Origin: Homoserinimonas sp.
Lineage (GTDB): Bacteria; Actinomycetota; Actinomycetes; Actinomycetales; Microbacteriaceae
Assembly: GCA_023957835.1 (NCBI GenBank)
Contig: JAMLGP010000001.1
Coordinates: 1,977,575-2,041,574 of the forward strand
Direction of reading: 5' to 3'
DNA: 64,000 nt
Below are positions 16,735-25,442 of this stretch, piece after piece. Made by a program: the position numbers and the translations under genes. The notes under the pieces are model-generated. The model saw only the letters and a list, made by a program, of their open reading frames with translations. It made no database searches and had not been told where the DNA came from. Positions within the stretch are counted from its first letter, which is position 1. Each line of letters starts with the position of its first letter.

Positions 16735-16995
16735 GTGCGGTCCGTAGAACTCACCGTAATCGGCAAGCCGGAATGCCACCTTTGCGACGTGGCGGAAGAA
16801 ACGATTGCCGAAGTTGCAAGCGAGCTTTCCGGTGAAGTTCAAGTGGACCTGAAGAGACTCTCTATCCTCGACGATCAGTCGCTTTATGAGAAGTACTGGG
16901 AGCAGATTCCGGTGATTTTGATCAACGGAGCCGAGCACGCGCACTGGCGGGTTAAGCGCGAAGACTTGAAGTCCGCGATCCTCGGAGGCGAGTAA
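16735..16995 (+). CDS. Glutaredoxin-like (DUF836) thiol protein
   Basis: An 86-residue thioredoxin-fold protein with VELTVIGKPECHLCDVAEETI at the N-terminus; the CHLC redox motif follows the first strand. The cis-Pro region is QIPVILING, as in glutaredoxins. It would reduce disulfides or bind glutathione/mycothiol-type thiols. The GTG at 16735 is four bases after the bS22 stop. Its stop overlaps the start of the next gene (TAATG), indicating coupling. Confidence 0.85.
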   Translation: MRSVELTVIGKPECHLCDVAEETIAEVASELSGEVQVDLKRLSILDDQSLYEKYWEQIPVILINGAEHAHWRVKREDLKSAILGGE

Positions 16996-17294
16996 TGCTT
17001 AGACACGTCGTCTTGCTGAGAATGGGTGCCGAAACACAAGCCGAGCGGTCGGACGACCTGGGCAGACTCAAAGAGGCGCTCGAAGCGCTCCCCGGCTTCA
17101 TTTCGGAAGTCCTCAGCCTTAGGGTCGGCGTGAATTCGGTATTCAGGCCCGGAAACTGGGATCTGGCTCTCGAAGTCGAATTCGCGGATGCCGACTCCCT
17201 TGAGGCCTATCGGGTTCACCCCGCACACCAAAAGGTGCTCAGCCTGATTGATCGGGTAGTTGCCGACCGTTGCGCGGTCGACTACCTCGTATAG
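16995..17294 (+). CDS. Dabb-family (stress-responsive A/B barrel) protein
   Basis: A 99-residue dimeric alpha-beta barrel protein. It begins MLRHVVLLRM with the typical first strand and His and ends HPAHQKVLSLIDRVVADRCAVDYLV, the family signature. Function in bacteria is poorly defined; plant and fungal relatives bind small aromatic molecules. It starts within the stop of the glutaredoxin-like gene and is likely translated with it. Confidence 0.8.
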   Translation: MLRHVVLLRMGAETQAERSDDLGRLKEALEALPGFISEVLSLRVGVNSVFRPGNWDLALEVEFADADSLEAYRVHPAHQKVLSLIDRVVADRCAVDYLV

Positions 17295-17382
17295 TTCGAG
17301 AGACTGGCGGTTCGACTGAATGCGAAGACTTCTCAGCCTTCGGTTACGCTTTAACCCATCGCCGGATCGCAAGGAGCAGGCA

Positions 17383-17562
17383 GTGAAGTTTCAAATCGTA
17401 AAAGGCAAGTCCGCCAAGCAGCCGTATTTCTGGAGGATTGTGGCCGCGAACGGCCAGACCCTCGCGGTGAGTGAGAACTACGTTTCCAAGGCTTCGGCCA
17501 AGAGCGCAGTCGAGTCGGTCATCAAGAACGCCGTCGGCGCAAAGGTCGAAGACCTCACCTAA
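17383..17562 (+). CDS. YegP-like (DUF1508) small protein
   Basis: A 59-residue protein with one YegP/DUF1508 repeat: KFQIVKGKSAKQPYFWRIVAANGQTLAVSENYVSKASAKSAVESV. E. coli YegP has two such repeats. The GTG at 17383 is supported by AAGGAG nine bases upstream; the frame extends upstream to 17320 without family similarity. The cellular role is unknown. It is convergent with aspS, 16 bases away. Confidence 0.8.
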   Translation: MKFQIVKGKSAKQPYFWRIVAANGQTLAVSENYVSKASAKSAVESVIKNAVGAKVEDLT

Positions 17563-17578
17563 ACGGCTTTGCCCGCTC

Positions 17579-18886
17579 TTAGGGCAATAACCTGGTAGGC
17601 CCGCGGAACAGGTATGTGCTCTCCCGCACATTGCCCAGCCCGAGCATGATCATGAGCACCCTCGTCAGGCCCATTCCGAAGCCGCCATGCGGGGGAACTC
17701 CGTAGCGGAAGAAGTCGAGATAGAAGCTCAGCTCTTCCGGGTCCAACCCTTTTTCGCGCGCCTGAGCTTCGAGCACTTCGATTCGATGCTCGCGCTGGGC
17801 GCCGGTCGAAATCTCGACCCCGCCGTACACCAGGTCGTAGCTGTTTGTGAGCTGCGGGTTATCTGCATGGCGCATGTGATAGAACGGACGGATGCTTGAG
17901 GCGTAGTCGGTCAGGAACACGAAATCGTGATCGAATTTCTCTTTCACGTAAGCCGCGATTCTCCGCTCGCCTTCCGGATCCATGTCCTCGTCCTGCCGCG
18001 GGACTTCGTAGCCTCGCTCGGCGACGATTCGTTTTGCCTCTGCCAGAGGAATTCGGGGGAACGGGGTGGTCGGAACCCGAAGCTCGATTCCGAAGAGCTC
18101 CTCGATCGCCGAACCGTGTTTCTCCTTCACCGCAGAAAGCCCGGCAACCATAAGGTCTTCGTGGATGCGCATGACGTTTTCATGGCTGTCGATCCAGCTC
18201 AACTCCATGTCGACGCTCGTGAACTCGGTAGCGTGCCGACTGGTAAAACTGGGGTCCGCTCTGAATGCCGGAGCGATCTCGAAGACTCTGCCGAAGCCTG
18301 CCGGCTGCGCCATTTGTTTGAAGAATTGCGGGCTTTGAGCAAGGTAGGCCTTGCCTTCGAAGTACTTGACCTCGAAGAGCTCCGCCCTGGACTCGCTCGC
18401 GCTCGCCATGAGTTTCGGAGTGTGGATCTCGATGAAGTCGTTCTCAACCCAGTAGCTGCGCCACGCATGTTCGAGAGTCGTCTGCACCCGGAAAATGAGG
18501 TTGTTTCTGGGCACCCTAAGGTCGAGAAAGCGCCAGTCCATCCGCTTGTCGATTCCGGTGTCTTCCGCAATTGGCGATTCTAGGGCGGTGGTTACGATCC
18601 TGAGGTCTTCAATCCTGACTTCGAGGCCGCCGAGCTTTACTCGCTCATCGTGCTTGAGTTCTCCCGAAACCGAGATGAAGCTGCCAAGGCCCAGCCCAGA
18701 GATCAAGTCCGCGAGCGCATCCTCGCCTTCGAGCCTCGGGTGAACCAGCTGAACGGCTGAAGTCTCATCACGAAGGATGACGAACTGAACCTTCTTCTGA
18801 TCGCGAACCGTCTCCACCCAGCCGGAAACCTCAACCGGTCCGTCTGGCAGGGGGGCAAGGTCCTTGATTCTGGTTCGCGCGCTCAC
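17579..18886 (-). CDS. aspS: Archaeal-type aspartyl-tRNA synthetase (possibly aspartate-tRNA(Asn) ligase)
   Basis: A 435-residue class IIb synthetase. An OB-fold anticodon-binding domain (VSGWVETVRDQKKVQFVILRD) is followed by the catalytic core with motif 2 (FEIAPAFRADPSFTSRHATEF) and motif 3 (GGFGMGLTRVLMIMLGLGNVRES). The GAD insertion of the usual bacterial AspRS (about 590 residues) is absent, so this is the archaeal/eukaryal-like form. Such enzymes in bacteria are often non-discriminating and charge tRNA-Asn with Asp for later amidation by GatCAB. Whether this one discriminates cannot be read with certainty. GTG start at 18886 with a leaderless-type -10. Confidence 0.9.
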   Translation of the reverse strand: MSARTRIKDLAPLPDGPVEVSGWVETVRDQKKVQFVILRDETSAVQLVHPRLEGEDALADLISGLGLGSFISVSGELKHDERVKLGGLEVRIEDLRIVTTALESPIAEDTGIDKRMDWRFLDLRVPRNNLIFRVQTTLEHAWRSYWVENDFIEIHTPKLMASASESRAELFEVKYFEGKAYLAQSPQFFKQMAQPAGFGRVFEIAPAFRADPSFTSRHATEFTSVDMELSWIDSHENVMRIHEDLMVAGLSAVKEKHGSAIEELFGIELRVPTTPFPRIPLAEAKRIVAERGYEVPRQDEDMDPEGERRIAAYVKEKFDHDFVFLTDYASSIRPFYHMRHADNPQLTNSYDLVYGGVEISTGAQREHRIEVLEAQAREKGLDPEELSFYLDFFRYGVPPHGGFGMGLTRVLMIMLGLGNVRESTYLFRGPTRLLP

Positions 18887-18892
18887 CCCCCA

Positions 18893-18898
18893 AGTTTA
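18893..18898 (-). promoter_or_regulatory. -10 element of a leaderless promoter (aspS)
   Basis: TAAACT on the minus strand, six bases before the aspS GTG. Confidence 0.5.
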
Positions 18899-18940
18899 CG
18901 GGCCGATCGGCACCCATCCGTTTCGCAGGTGTCGGCTATC

Positions 18941-18946
18941 TAGACT
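18941..18946 (+). promoter_or_regulatory. -10 element of a leaderless promoter (cytochrome maturation operon)
   Basis: TAGACT, six bases, then the GTG at 18953, the first gene of the ResA/CcdA/ResB/CcsB operon. It is divergent from the aspS promoter, only about 43 bases away. Confidence 0.55.
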
Positions 18947-18952
18947 GGATGG

Positions 18953-19597
18953 GTGCCCGCAAGTCAGATCCACCTGGTCCGCCATGGTGAGGTCCACAAC
19001 CCCGACGGCATCCTCTATGGAAGGCTGCCCGGGTTCGGCTTGTCTGCTCTCGGAAAGAAGATGGCCAGATCGGCGGCAGCGGCCGTGAAAGCTATGGACA
19101 GGCCGGTGTCCAGATTGGTTGCTTCGCCGCTGCAGAGAGCTCAGGAGTCTGCAGAGCCTTTTGCAGCCGAGTTCGAGCTGAAGATCGAAACCGATGAAAG
19201 GCTCATCGAACCAACCAACAAGTTCGAGGGTCGTACTTTCGAATTCGGCCCGCAGGTGATATTTCGGCCCCGCTCCTGGCCGTGGGTGCTCAACCCTTTC
19301 CGTCCGAGTTGGGGGGAACCTTACGTCTCGGTAGCTGACAGGATGCTCGCGGCAGTCGAAGCGGCCTGGGCAGATACCGAAAGCGGAGACGTCGTTCTGG
19401 TGAGCCACCAGATGCCGATCTGGACTCTTGTCAACTACCTCTCCGGCCGCAATCTCTGGCACGATCCTCGAAAGCGCCGCTGTAGCCTCTCAAGCATTAC
19501 GACTCTTGAGCGAAGCGGTGAAACTTTCGTCGAAGTGGGCTATCAGGAGCCGAGCAGCCAATTGCTCGCCGACTCGATTGACAGCGGGGCAGTGTGA
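18953..19597 (+). CDS. Histidine phosphatase family protein
   Basis: A 214-residue phosphoglycerate-mutase-like phosphatase. The phosphohistidine motif LVRHGEVHN is at about 8-16, a second part is LVASPLQRAQESAEP, and the C-terminal catalytic His lies in VLVSHQMPIWTLV (about 146-158). It may act on a small phosphoester or phosphoprotein. It is the first gene of the cytochrome c maturation operon, a position where such phosphatases are common in actinobacteria. Its stop TGA overlaps the ATG of the TlpA-like gene by one base. The functional link to cytochrome assembly is not known. Confidence 0.85.
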   Translation: MPASQIHLVRHGEVHNPDGILYGRLPGFGLSALGKKMARSAAAAVKAMDRPVSRLVASPLQRAQESAEPFAAEFELKIETDERLIEPTNKFEGRTFEFGPQVIFRPRSWPWVLNPFRPSWGEPYVSVADRMLAAVEAAWADTESGDVVLVSHQMPIWTLVNYLSGRNLWHDPRKRRCSLSSITTLERSGETFVEVGYQEPSSQLLADSIDSGAV

Positions 19598-20193
19598 TGA
19601 AGCGACGCCTTCCCGCCTTGGCCATTGTGCTGGTCGGACTCGTCGCCCTCGCCGGCTGCAGTTCCGATCCTCTGGCAGCAGAGTACGGGTCCGGCGGCAA
19701 CAAGAACTACGTTGCCGGAGACGGGGCCGTGCTCGAAATTGCTCCCGCTCAGCGCACCAAGCCGATTAGCTTCACCGGTACTACCGATTCCGGGGCAGTC
19801 GTTTCGCGATCCGACTTCGACGGCAAAGTGCTGGTTGTGAACTTTTGGGCGGGCTATTGCGCCCCGTGCCGAGTGGAGGCACCGGAGCTTGAGGCTTTGT
19901 CTCAAAAGTGGGCGGATGACGGGGTGGCATTTCTCGGGGTGAATACGAACGATGGCCCGGAAACCGCCAAAGCCTTTGCCCGAACTTACGGTGTCACCTA
20001 CCCCTCGGTGATTGATGTGGACAACGGCGCGGTTCAGCTCGCCTTTGCCGGAACAGTCGCCCCCAGCGCCCTGCCGACAACGATCGTGCTCGATCGACAG
20101 GGCAGGATCGCGGCAAGGATCCTCGGCCAGATTCAGGCCAAGTCCATTCTCGATTCGATCATTGAGAGCCTCGCCAACGAGGATTCCGAGTGA
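19597..20193 (+). CDS. TlpA/ResA-like thiol-disulfide oxidoreductase lipoprotein
   Basis: A 198-residue membrane-anchored thioredoxin-like protein. The signal peptide ends with the lipobox LAGC (Cys21). The thioredoxin domain carries WAGYCAPCRVE (Cys88, Cys91), and the cis-Pro loop is ALPTTIVLD. It would reduce apocytochrome c haem-binding cysteines outside the membrane, with electrons from CcdA encoded next. The ATG at 19597 overlaps the upstream stop; a GTG three bases earlier is possible. Its end overlaps the ccdA start by four bases. Confidence 0.9.
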   Translation: MKRRLPALAIVLVGLVALAGCSSDPLAAEYGSGGNKNYVAGDGAVLEIAPAQRTKPISFTGTTDSGAVVSRSDFDGKVLVVNFWAGYCAPCRVEAPELEALSQKWADDGVAFLGVNTNDGPETAKAFARTYGVTYPSVIDVDNGAVQLAFAGTVAPSALPTTIVLDRQGRIAARILGQIQAKSILDSIIESLANEDSE

Positions 20194-20942
20194 CTAATCC
20201 AATCGGAGAGCTGGTTCTCAGTGGCAGTCTGCTTGTTGCCGTGCCGATCGCCCTCCTGGCCGGGATCATTTCCTTCGCCTCTCCCTGTGTTCTGCCTCTC
20301 GTTCCCGGTTATCTCGGCTATGTAGGCGGGTTCACCGAAACAGCGGAAGGCAGAGAGAAAGCCGGCAGGCGAAGACTCCTGCTCGGGGTGGCACTGTTCA
20401 TTCTCGGATTCAGCGTCGTGTTCGTGACTTTCGGATTGCTGTTCGGGGTCGCCGGGCTGCTGCTCAAGCCCTGGCACGATTTGATCACGAGAATCGCGGG
20501 AGTGGTGATCATTCTCCTCGGTCTGGTTTTCGTTGGCGCTTTCAACTTCATGCAACGTTCGTTCAAGCCCGGCTGGAAGGTCGCAACCGGGCTCATCGGA
20601 GCTCCCATTCTCGGGGTTGTCTTCGGGCTCGGCTGGGCCCCATGCATTGGCCCAACCCTTGCCGCGGTGCTCTCACTGAGTCTTGACGGAGGATCTCCGG
20701 CGAGAGGCGCGATCCTCGGGGCGGTCTATTGTCTCGGCCTCGGCATCCCGTTCCTGCTGGTTGCCCTCGGATTCGGCTGGGTCAGCGGGTCGGTCAAGTG
20801 GCTCAGGCGGAACATCCGACTCGTGAACATAATCGGCGGAGCGCTGCTTATTCTGATTGGGATCCTGATGGTAACGGGAGTCTGGCAATCGATAATTTCT
20901 TCTCTCGGGGCGGTGATTACAGCTTTTGAGCCGTCCCTTTGA
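20190..20942 (+). CDS. ccdA: Cytochrome c biogenesis protein CcdA
   Basis: A 250-residue, six-helix membrane protein that carries reducing equivalents from cytoplasmic thioredoxin to the extracytoplasmic ResA-like protein. The two redox cysteines lie in FASPCVLPLVPGYLGYV (about 31-47) and GLGWAPCIGPTLAAVLSL (about 150-167). GTG start at 20190, four-base overlap with the upstream gene. The end overlaps the resB start by 17 bases. Confidence 0.93.
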   Translation: MTNPIGELVLSGSLLVAVPIALLAGIISFASPCVLPLVPGYLGYVGGFTETAEGREKAGRRRLLLGVALFILGFSVVFVTFGLLFGVAGLLLKPWHDLITRIAGVVIILLGLVFVGAFNFMQRSFKPGWKVATGLIGAPILGVVFGLGWAPCIGPTLAAVLSLSLDGGSPARGAILGAVYCLGLGIPFLLVALGFGWVSGSVKWLRRNIRLVNIIGGALLILIGILMVTGVWQSIISSLGAVITAFEPSL

Positions 20943-22554
20943 TCACGTAGAAAGCTCGGCTGATTCGATCAACCAGCCGAAGCTCGGCACCGGAGGCTAC
21001 CTGCGCTTCTTCTGGCGGCAGCTCACGAGCATGCGAACCGCAATCATCCTGCTGCTGCTGCTGGCAATTGCGGCAGTTCCGGGTTCGATGTGGCCCCAGA
21101 GAAGTTCAGACCCGAATGGCGTAATCCAGTTCTTCAGCCAGAATCCGGATTTGGCTCCGGTGCTCGACAAGCTGCAGCTTTTCGATGTCTACACATCGGT
21201 CTGGTTCTCTGCGATCTACCTGCTTCTGTTCATCTCGCTCATCGGCTGTGTGCTTCCGCGAACTATTCACCACCTCAAGTCGCTTCGCGCGCGGCCGCCG
21301 AGGACTCCAGCCAGATTCGAGCGGCTCCAGGCGCACCTGACTGCTCCCCTTGGCGAGGCGGATGCGGTTCAGGCGATCGACGCGGCCCAGAAGATCCTGA
21401 AGCGCGGCGGTTATCGGGTAGAGCGCTACGACAATGAGAAGTCGCTGTCGGTTTCCGCAGAGCGCGGCTACCTGCGCGAAACCGGAAACCTCGTATTCCA
21501 CACGGCGTTGATCGGAGTGCTGATTACCGTCGGCCTCGGCGGCGGATTCGGCTACACCGGACAGAAGGTACTCGCGGAGGGCCAGTCCTTCGCTAACGTC
21601 AAAGGCAACTACGACTCGTTCAGCCCGGGCCGCTTCTTCACCGATTCCGATCTCGCGCCCTTCCGGCTGAAGCTCGACGGCTTCAGCGCAACCTACGAAG
21701 AAAACGATCTGCTCAGCTACGGAAAGCCGATCGACTACACCGCCACCCTCAGCACCTGGGAAGGCTCGGACAGCAGCGAAAGCAAGCCAGCAACAATCAA
21801 GGTCAACGAGCCGCTCTCAATCGGCGGAACCAACATCTACCTGCTCGGCAATGGCTACGCGCCAACCGTGACCGTTAGGGACGGAGAGGGAAACGTCGCC
21901 TACCGGGCATCGGTGCCGTTCCTACCCCAGGATGCGAACCTGACCTCCACCGGGGTGATTAGAGTTCCGGATGCCAAGCCAGAGCAGCTCGCGATGATCG
22001 GCTTCTTCTACCCCACGGCCGCAAGTCTGCCAAGCGGAGCGTTAACCTCCATCCATCCGGATCTTCGGAACCCGGTACTCACCCTCAGGGTTTTCAAGGG
22101 CGACCTTGGGCTCGACAGCGGAATTCCGCAGAATGTCTACGCTTTGGATCCGACCGGGCTGACTCCGGTTGCGGGCGGGGATGCCGCAGAACCGGCGATC
22201 GAGCTCACCCCCGGGCAGAGCGCAGAACTGCCGGGCGGACTTGGCACTATCACGTTCGAGTCGGCTGTTCCGGGTGCGAACGAAAGCGACTGGACAGGTT
22301 CCGTTCCGCGGTTCGCGTCGCTGGACATCCACCACGATCCGGCTCAGGGCTGGGTGCTGGCTTTCGTGCTCATCGCAATCGCCGGACTGCTTGCTTCGCT
22401 CTTCGTTCCGCGGCGCCGAGTCTGGGTGCGAGTCTCGCTCTCGAAGAAGGCCGCTGAAATCGAGTACGCGGCGCTTGCGAGAGGTGAAGACCCGCGACTC
22501 GAGGCCGCCCTCGAGGAATTCGCCAGCCGCCACGCTTCAGAACTCAAGGCTTAG
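20926..22554 (+). CDS. resB: Cytochrome c biogenesis protein ResB
   Basis: A 542-residue membrane protein of System II cytochrome c maturation, partner of CcsB/ResC in presenting haem to apocytochrome. Membrane spans lie near MRTAIILLLLLAIAAVPG, VWFSAIYLLLFISLIGCV, LVFHTALIGVLITVGLGG and, after a large extracytoplasmic domain, WVLAFVLIAIAGLLASLFVP near the C-terminus. Start is a TTG at 20926 inside the ccdA coding region. The C-terminal tail after the last span is cytoplasmic and mixed-charge. Confidence 0.92.
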   Translation: MSRPFDHVESSADSINQPKLGTGGYLRFFWRQLTSMRTAIILLLLLAIAAVPGSMWPQRSSDPNGVIQFFSQNPDLAPVLDKLQLFDVYTSVWFSAIYLLLFISLIGCVLPRTIHHLKSLRARPPRTPARFERLQAHLTAPLGEADAVQAIDAAQKILKRGGYRVERYDNEKSLSVSAERGYLRETGNLVFHTALIGVLITVGLGGGFGYTGQKVLAEGQSFANVKGNYDSFSPGRFFTDSDLAPFRLKLDGFSATYEENDLLSYGKPIDYTATLSTWEGSDSSESKPATIKVNEPLSIGGTNIYLLGNGYAPTVTVRDGEGNVAYRASVPFLPQDANLTSTGVIRVPDAKPEQLAMIGFFYPTAASLPSGALTSIHPDLRNPVLTLRVFKGDLGLDSGIPQNVYALDPTGLTPVAGGDAAEPAIELTPGQSAELPGGLGTITFESAVPGANESDWTGSVPRFASLDIHHDPAQGWVLAFVLIAIAGLLASLFVPRRRVWVRVSLSKKAAEIEYAALARGEDPRLEAALEEFASRHASELKA

Positions 22555-22563
22555 GCTTTAGGC

Positions 22564-23520
22564 GTGACAATCAGCTTCGATACCTTTGCTCTGATCGCTA
22601 TCTATTCCGCAATGAGCGTCTATGCGATCGCCTTCGTCTTCTTCGCAATGGACCTCGCAAAGCGCTCCGCGGAGGCGGGAGAGTCCGCTGAAGAAGTCGC
22701 GGTTTCGGCCAGACAGCAACAGGGGGTCATAGCGACCCTCGAGCGGACGGTAAGGCAAACAGAAGCTCCGCCCACCCGCAGACTCGAGCGAACCGGAATG
22801 GCGCTCACCGCGATCGCATGGATCCTTCATGTTGCGGGAGCGGTGCTTCGCGGGTTGGCGGATGGCCACGTTCCCTGGTCGAACATGTTCGAGTTCTCGA
22901 TGATTTCCTCGGGGATCATCGTGGGTGTGTTCCTGTTCATTCAGTTCTGGCAGGACCTGAGGTTCCTCGGAACTTATGTCGCAGGCTTCACTCTCGTGGT
23001 GCTCGGAGTCGGAACCGTACTGTTCTACGTTCCGGTAGCGCCGCTGCCGCCGGCACTCCAGTCCTATTGGCTTGTGATTCACGTATTCCTCGCGACCCTC
23101 GCGACCGCGTTCTTCGGAGTCGGCGCCGGGCTTTCGCTCATTCAACTCCTGCAGACTTCAAGAGAGGCTGGTCGGCTGAAGAGCTGGAAGTTCCTCGCGA
23201 CCATGCAGGACTCGGCGAAGCTTGAAAACCTCGCCTATCGGGTGATCGTGGTCGGCTTCGTGCTCTGGTCATTCACCCTCATCGCCGGCGCCATTTGGGC
23301 GGAGAGGGCCTGGGGTCGATTCTGGGGCTGGGACACGAAGGAAGTCTGGACCTTCATCATCTGGGTGCTCTTTGCGGGCTATATCCACGCGAGGGCAACA
23401 AGAGGCTGGAGAGGAACCAGATCGGCCTGGCTTGCCCTTGTTGGAATGGGAGCGGTCGCCTTCAACTACACGATCGTCAACCTGTTCTTCAAGGGCCTGC
23501 ACACCTATTCAGGACTCTGA
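22564..23520 (+). CDS. ccsB: Cytochrome c haem-lyase subunit CcsB/ResC
   Basis: A 318-residue membrane protein of the CcsA/CcmF/NrfE family. The haem-binding WWD-type motif reads WAERAWGRFWGWDTKEVWTF (about 253-272), followed by IHARATRGWRG. Flanking His residues in predicted helices complete the haem ligands. It works with ResB to attach haem to CxxCH. GTG start at 22564, nine bases after resB. Confidence 0.93.
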   Translation: MTISFDTFALIAIYSAMSVYAIAFVFFAMDLAKRSAEAGESAEEVAVSARQQQGVIATLERTVRQTEAPPTRRLERTGMALTAIAWILHVAGAVLRGLADGHVPWSNMFEFSMISSGIIVGVFLFIQFWQDLRFLGTYVAGFTLVVLGVGTVLFYVPVAPLPPALQSYWLVIHVFLATLATAFFGVGAGLSLIQLLQTSREAGRLKSWKFLATMQDSAKLENLAYRVIVVGFVLWSFTLIAGAIWAERAWGRFWGWDTKEVWTFIIWVLFAGYIHARATRGWRGTRSAWLALVGMGAVAFNYTIVNLFFKGLHTYSGL

Positions 23521-24324
23521 TTGGTGAGAAAAGGCCCGGTCGGGCGCTTTCTCGCCTGGCGCTGGTGGCGAGGCTGGAGGGGCTGGCTGGTCTTCGTCGT
23601 CGTCGCAGCAATCGTCTGCACGGCATCCGGAATCTGGCTCGCTCGAACTTTTTCGCCCGCTCCTGAACCGTGGAGTAAATTTCCCGGAGTTCCGCAGGTG
23701 TCTACCGATCAGGTCCTGAAAAATCAGTCGATTGAGCAACTCGAACCGAGAGTGAATGAGGCGATGGCCGAAATTCGGAGCGCCCTCACCCGGGAGTTCG
23801 GCTTCGAATGGCGAAAAGTCTCGGATGCTTTGGCGGTCAGGGAGTCTAATCGCTATCACGGTGAATCGCTTCTCAATGTCTGGGACAGCGACCTTTGGCA
23901 GTCGGTCGGTACTTTGCGAACTGTCGCAGACAAGCAGCGCGCAGTCTCGATCGTGAGCGAAATCATGTCGAAACTCGGCTTTGGCGAGCCTACTCTGCAA
24001 AACCTGCCGGGCCCTGAAGGCATAGCCGAATTCGGCGGATTCACTCTCGAGGATCAGGGGCGCTGGCTGCTGAGCGGAGCTCCGCCTGAAATCAGCCGGG
24101 GGAGTCTGAATTTCACGATTCTGGATCTGGACCAGGATCGCACGGGGATGCTTCACGCCCAGTCGGAAGCCGCAGTCTCTGCGCTCGGCTGGGAAACGGA
24201 GTACCTCTCGATCGGCTTCCACGGCGACTTTCTGCTGAGCGAAAAGGACCGTGCAGAATTCGAGCGCAGGGCGGAACCCTACAAGGGCCACATCGCTCCC
24301 GTACCCGGCCGAAACAAGGACTAA
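23521..24324 (+). CDS. Unrecognised membrane-anchored protein at the end of the cytochrome maturation operon
   Basis: A 267-residue protein that begins immediately after the ccsB stop (TTG at 23521, or GTG at 23524). The N-terminus is basic and Trp-rich, with a single membrane helix near residues 21-42 (GWLVFVVVAAIVCTASGIWLA). The remaining about 220 residues are predicted to face outward. They contain IRSALTREFGFEWRKVSDALAVRESNRYHGESLLNVWDSD and a C-terminal SIGFHGDFLLSEKDRAEFERR. I do not recognise a family. Position suggests a cytochrome-assembly or oxidase-related accessory role, but no haem or Cys motif is visible. Confidence 0.7.
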   Translation: MVRKGPVGRFLAWRWWRGWRGWLVFVVVAAIVCTASGIWLARTFSPAPEPWSKFPGVPQVSTDQVLKNQSIEQLEPRVNEAMAEIRSALTREFGFEWRKVSDALAVRESNRYHGESLLNVWDSDLWQSVGTLRTVADKQRAVSIVSEIMSKLGFGEPTLQNLPGPEGIAEFGGFTLEDQGRWLLSGAPPEISRGSLNFTILDLDQDRTGMLHAQSEAAVSALGWETEYLSIGFHGDFLLSEKDRAEFERRAEPYKGHIAPVPGRNKD

Positions 24325-24355
24325 GCGTCGACCGGCACCGACTAAATGCAGACCG

Positions 24356-24377
24356 GACGCAGGCCAGACGCAGGCCA
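24356..24377. repeat. Two tandem 11-bp repeats
   Basis: GACGCAGGCCA occurs twice in a row (24356-24366, 24367-24377) in the short gap between the convergent unknown membrane gene and menC. It looks like a small tandem duplication; no function is evident. Confidence 0.6.
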
Positions 24378-24385
24378 GTCGCGGT

Positions 24386-25378
24386 CTAGGAAAGCAGTCG
24401 GTAGCAGCGCTCGAGTCTGGTCCGCCACCATTGCTCCCGTTCTTTGCCGACCCGAACCGCATTGAACGCGGCCTCATCGACCTCGGGGCGCGAAACTGAG
24501 ATCTGCCCGTTCGCAGGCAGCAGCGGATCGGCGACGACATCGCTTTGAAGCAAAGCCGCAGTTCCAAGCCCGCAATCAAAAGGCAACTCGGGCAGGGCGG
24601 CGGCGAGGTGCGCTCCCATCGCAATCCCAATCGAAGAGTCGAGAGCACTCGAAACGACGACAGGCAGTCCGGCCTCCTCGACTATCTTCAAGGCAGCTCG
24701 GATGCCCCCAAGCGGCTGTGCCTTGATCACCAGCAGGTCTGCTGCCCCGGCCTTCGCGACGGCGAGAGGATCCTCGGCCTTCCGAACGCTCTCGTCGGCG
24801 GCGATCTTCACTCCGAGAGGCTCGATTCTCGAGCGCAGTTGCACGAGCTCTCCAACACTCCTGCAGGGCTGCTCCGCATATTCGAGATCGAACCCGGCGA
24901 GCTCTCTGATCGCCCTTTCGGCCTCGCTTACGCTCCACCCTCCGTTCGCATCAACTCTCAACCGCCCTTGAGGACCGAGGTATTTGCGAGCTGCAGCAAC
25001 CCGCGCTGTTTCCTCCTCAAGACTCTGCCCAGGTTCTGCAACCTTGACCTTCACTGTTCTGCAGCCTGGGAAGTTGTCGAGGATCTCTGCAACCCTCTCG
25101 GCGGGCACCGCAGGCAGAGTGGCGTTCACCGGAATCGATTCCCGAAGAACGCGCTGCGACTCGCTCCAACCGAACTCAATTGCGGCTCTCAGCCAGGCGC
25201 TTGCCTCCCGATCTTCGTACTCGAGAAAGGGGGAGAACTCGCTCCAGCCGAAAGGTCCCTTGAGCAGCATGACTTCGCGGAGCGTTACCCCGCGAAACCT
25301 CGTCTTCATCGGGATCGAAGCAACAAGGCTGGAGTCGATGAGTTCGCCGAGGTCCGGTTTCGTCGCAGCCCTGTCCAT
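24386..25378 (-). CDS. menC: o-Succinylbenzoate synthase
   Basis: A 330-residue enolase-superfamily enzyme that dehydrates SHCHC to o-succinylbenzoate in menaquinone synthesis. Active-site features are VKVKVAE (first Lys of the KxK pair), RVDANGGWS, EQPC and AADES (Mg ligands Asp, Glu, Asp), and VIKAQPLGGI with the second catalytic Lys. ATG at 25378. The six bases before the start are preceded by CAGACT, a weaker version of the leaderless -10 seen elsewhere. It is divergent from the menB direction. Confidence 0.9.
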   Translation of the reverse strand: MDRAATKPDLGELIDSSLVASIPMKTRFRGVTLREVMLLKGPFGWSEFSPFLEYEDREASAWLRAAIEFGWSESQRVLRESIPVNATLPAVPAERVAEILDNFPGCRTVKVKVAEPGQSLEEETARVAAARKYLGPQGRLRVDANGGWSVSEAERAIRELAGFDLEYAEQPCRSVGELVQLRSRIEPLGVKIAADESVRKAEDPLAVAKAGAADLLVIKAQPLGGIRAALKIVEEAGLPVVVSSALDSSIGIAMGAHLAAALPELPFDCGLGTAALLQSDVVADPLLPANGQISVSRPEVDEAAFNAVRVGKEREQWWRTRLERCYRLLS

Positions 25379-25442
25379 TCTCCAAGTCTGCCCGTTCAGG
25401 CCAGCTTGCGAATATCCTGAGTCTGAATTGAATCGAGGTGGA

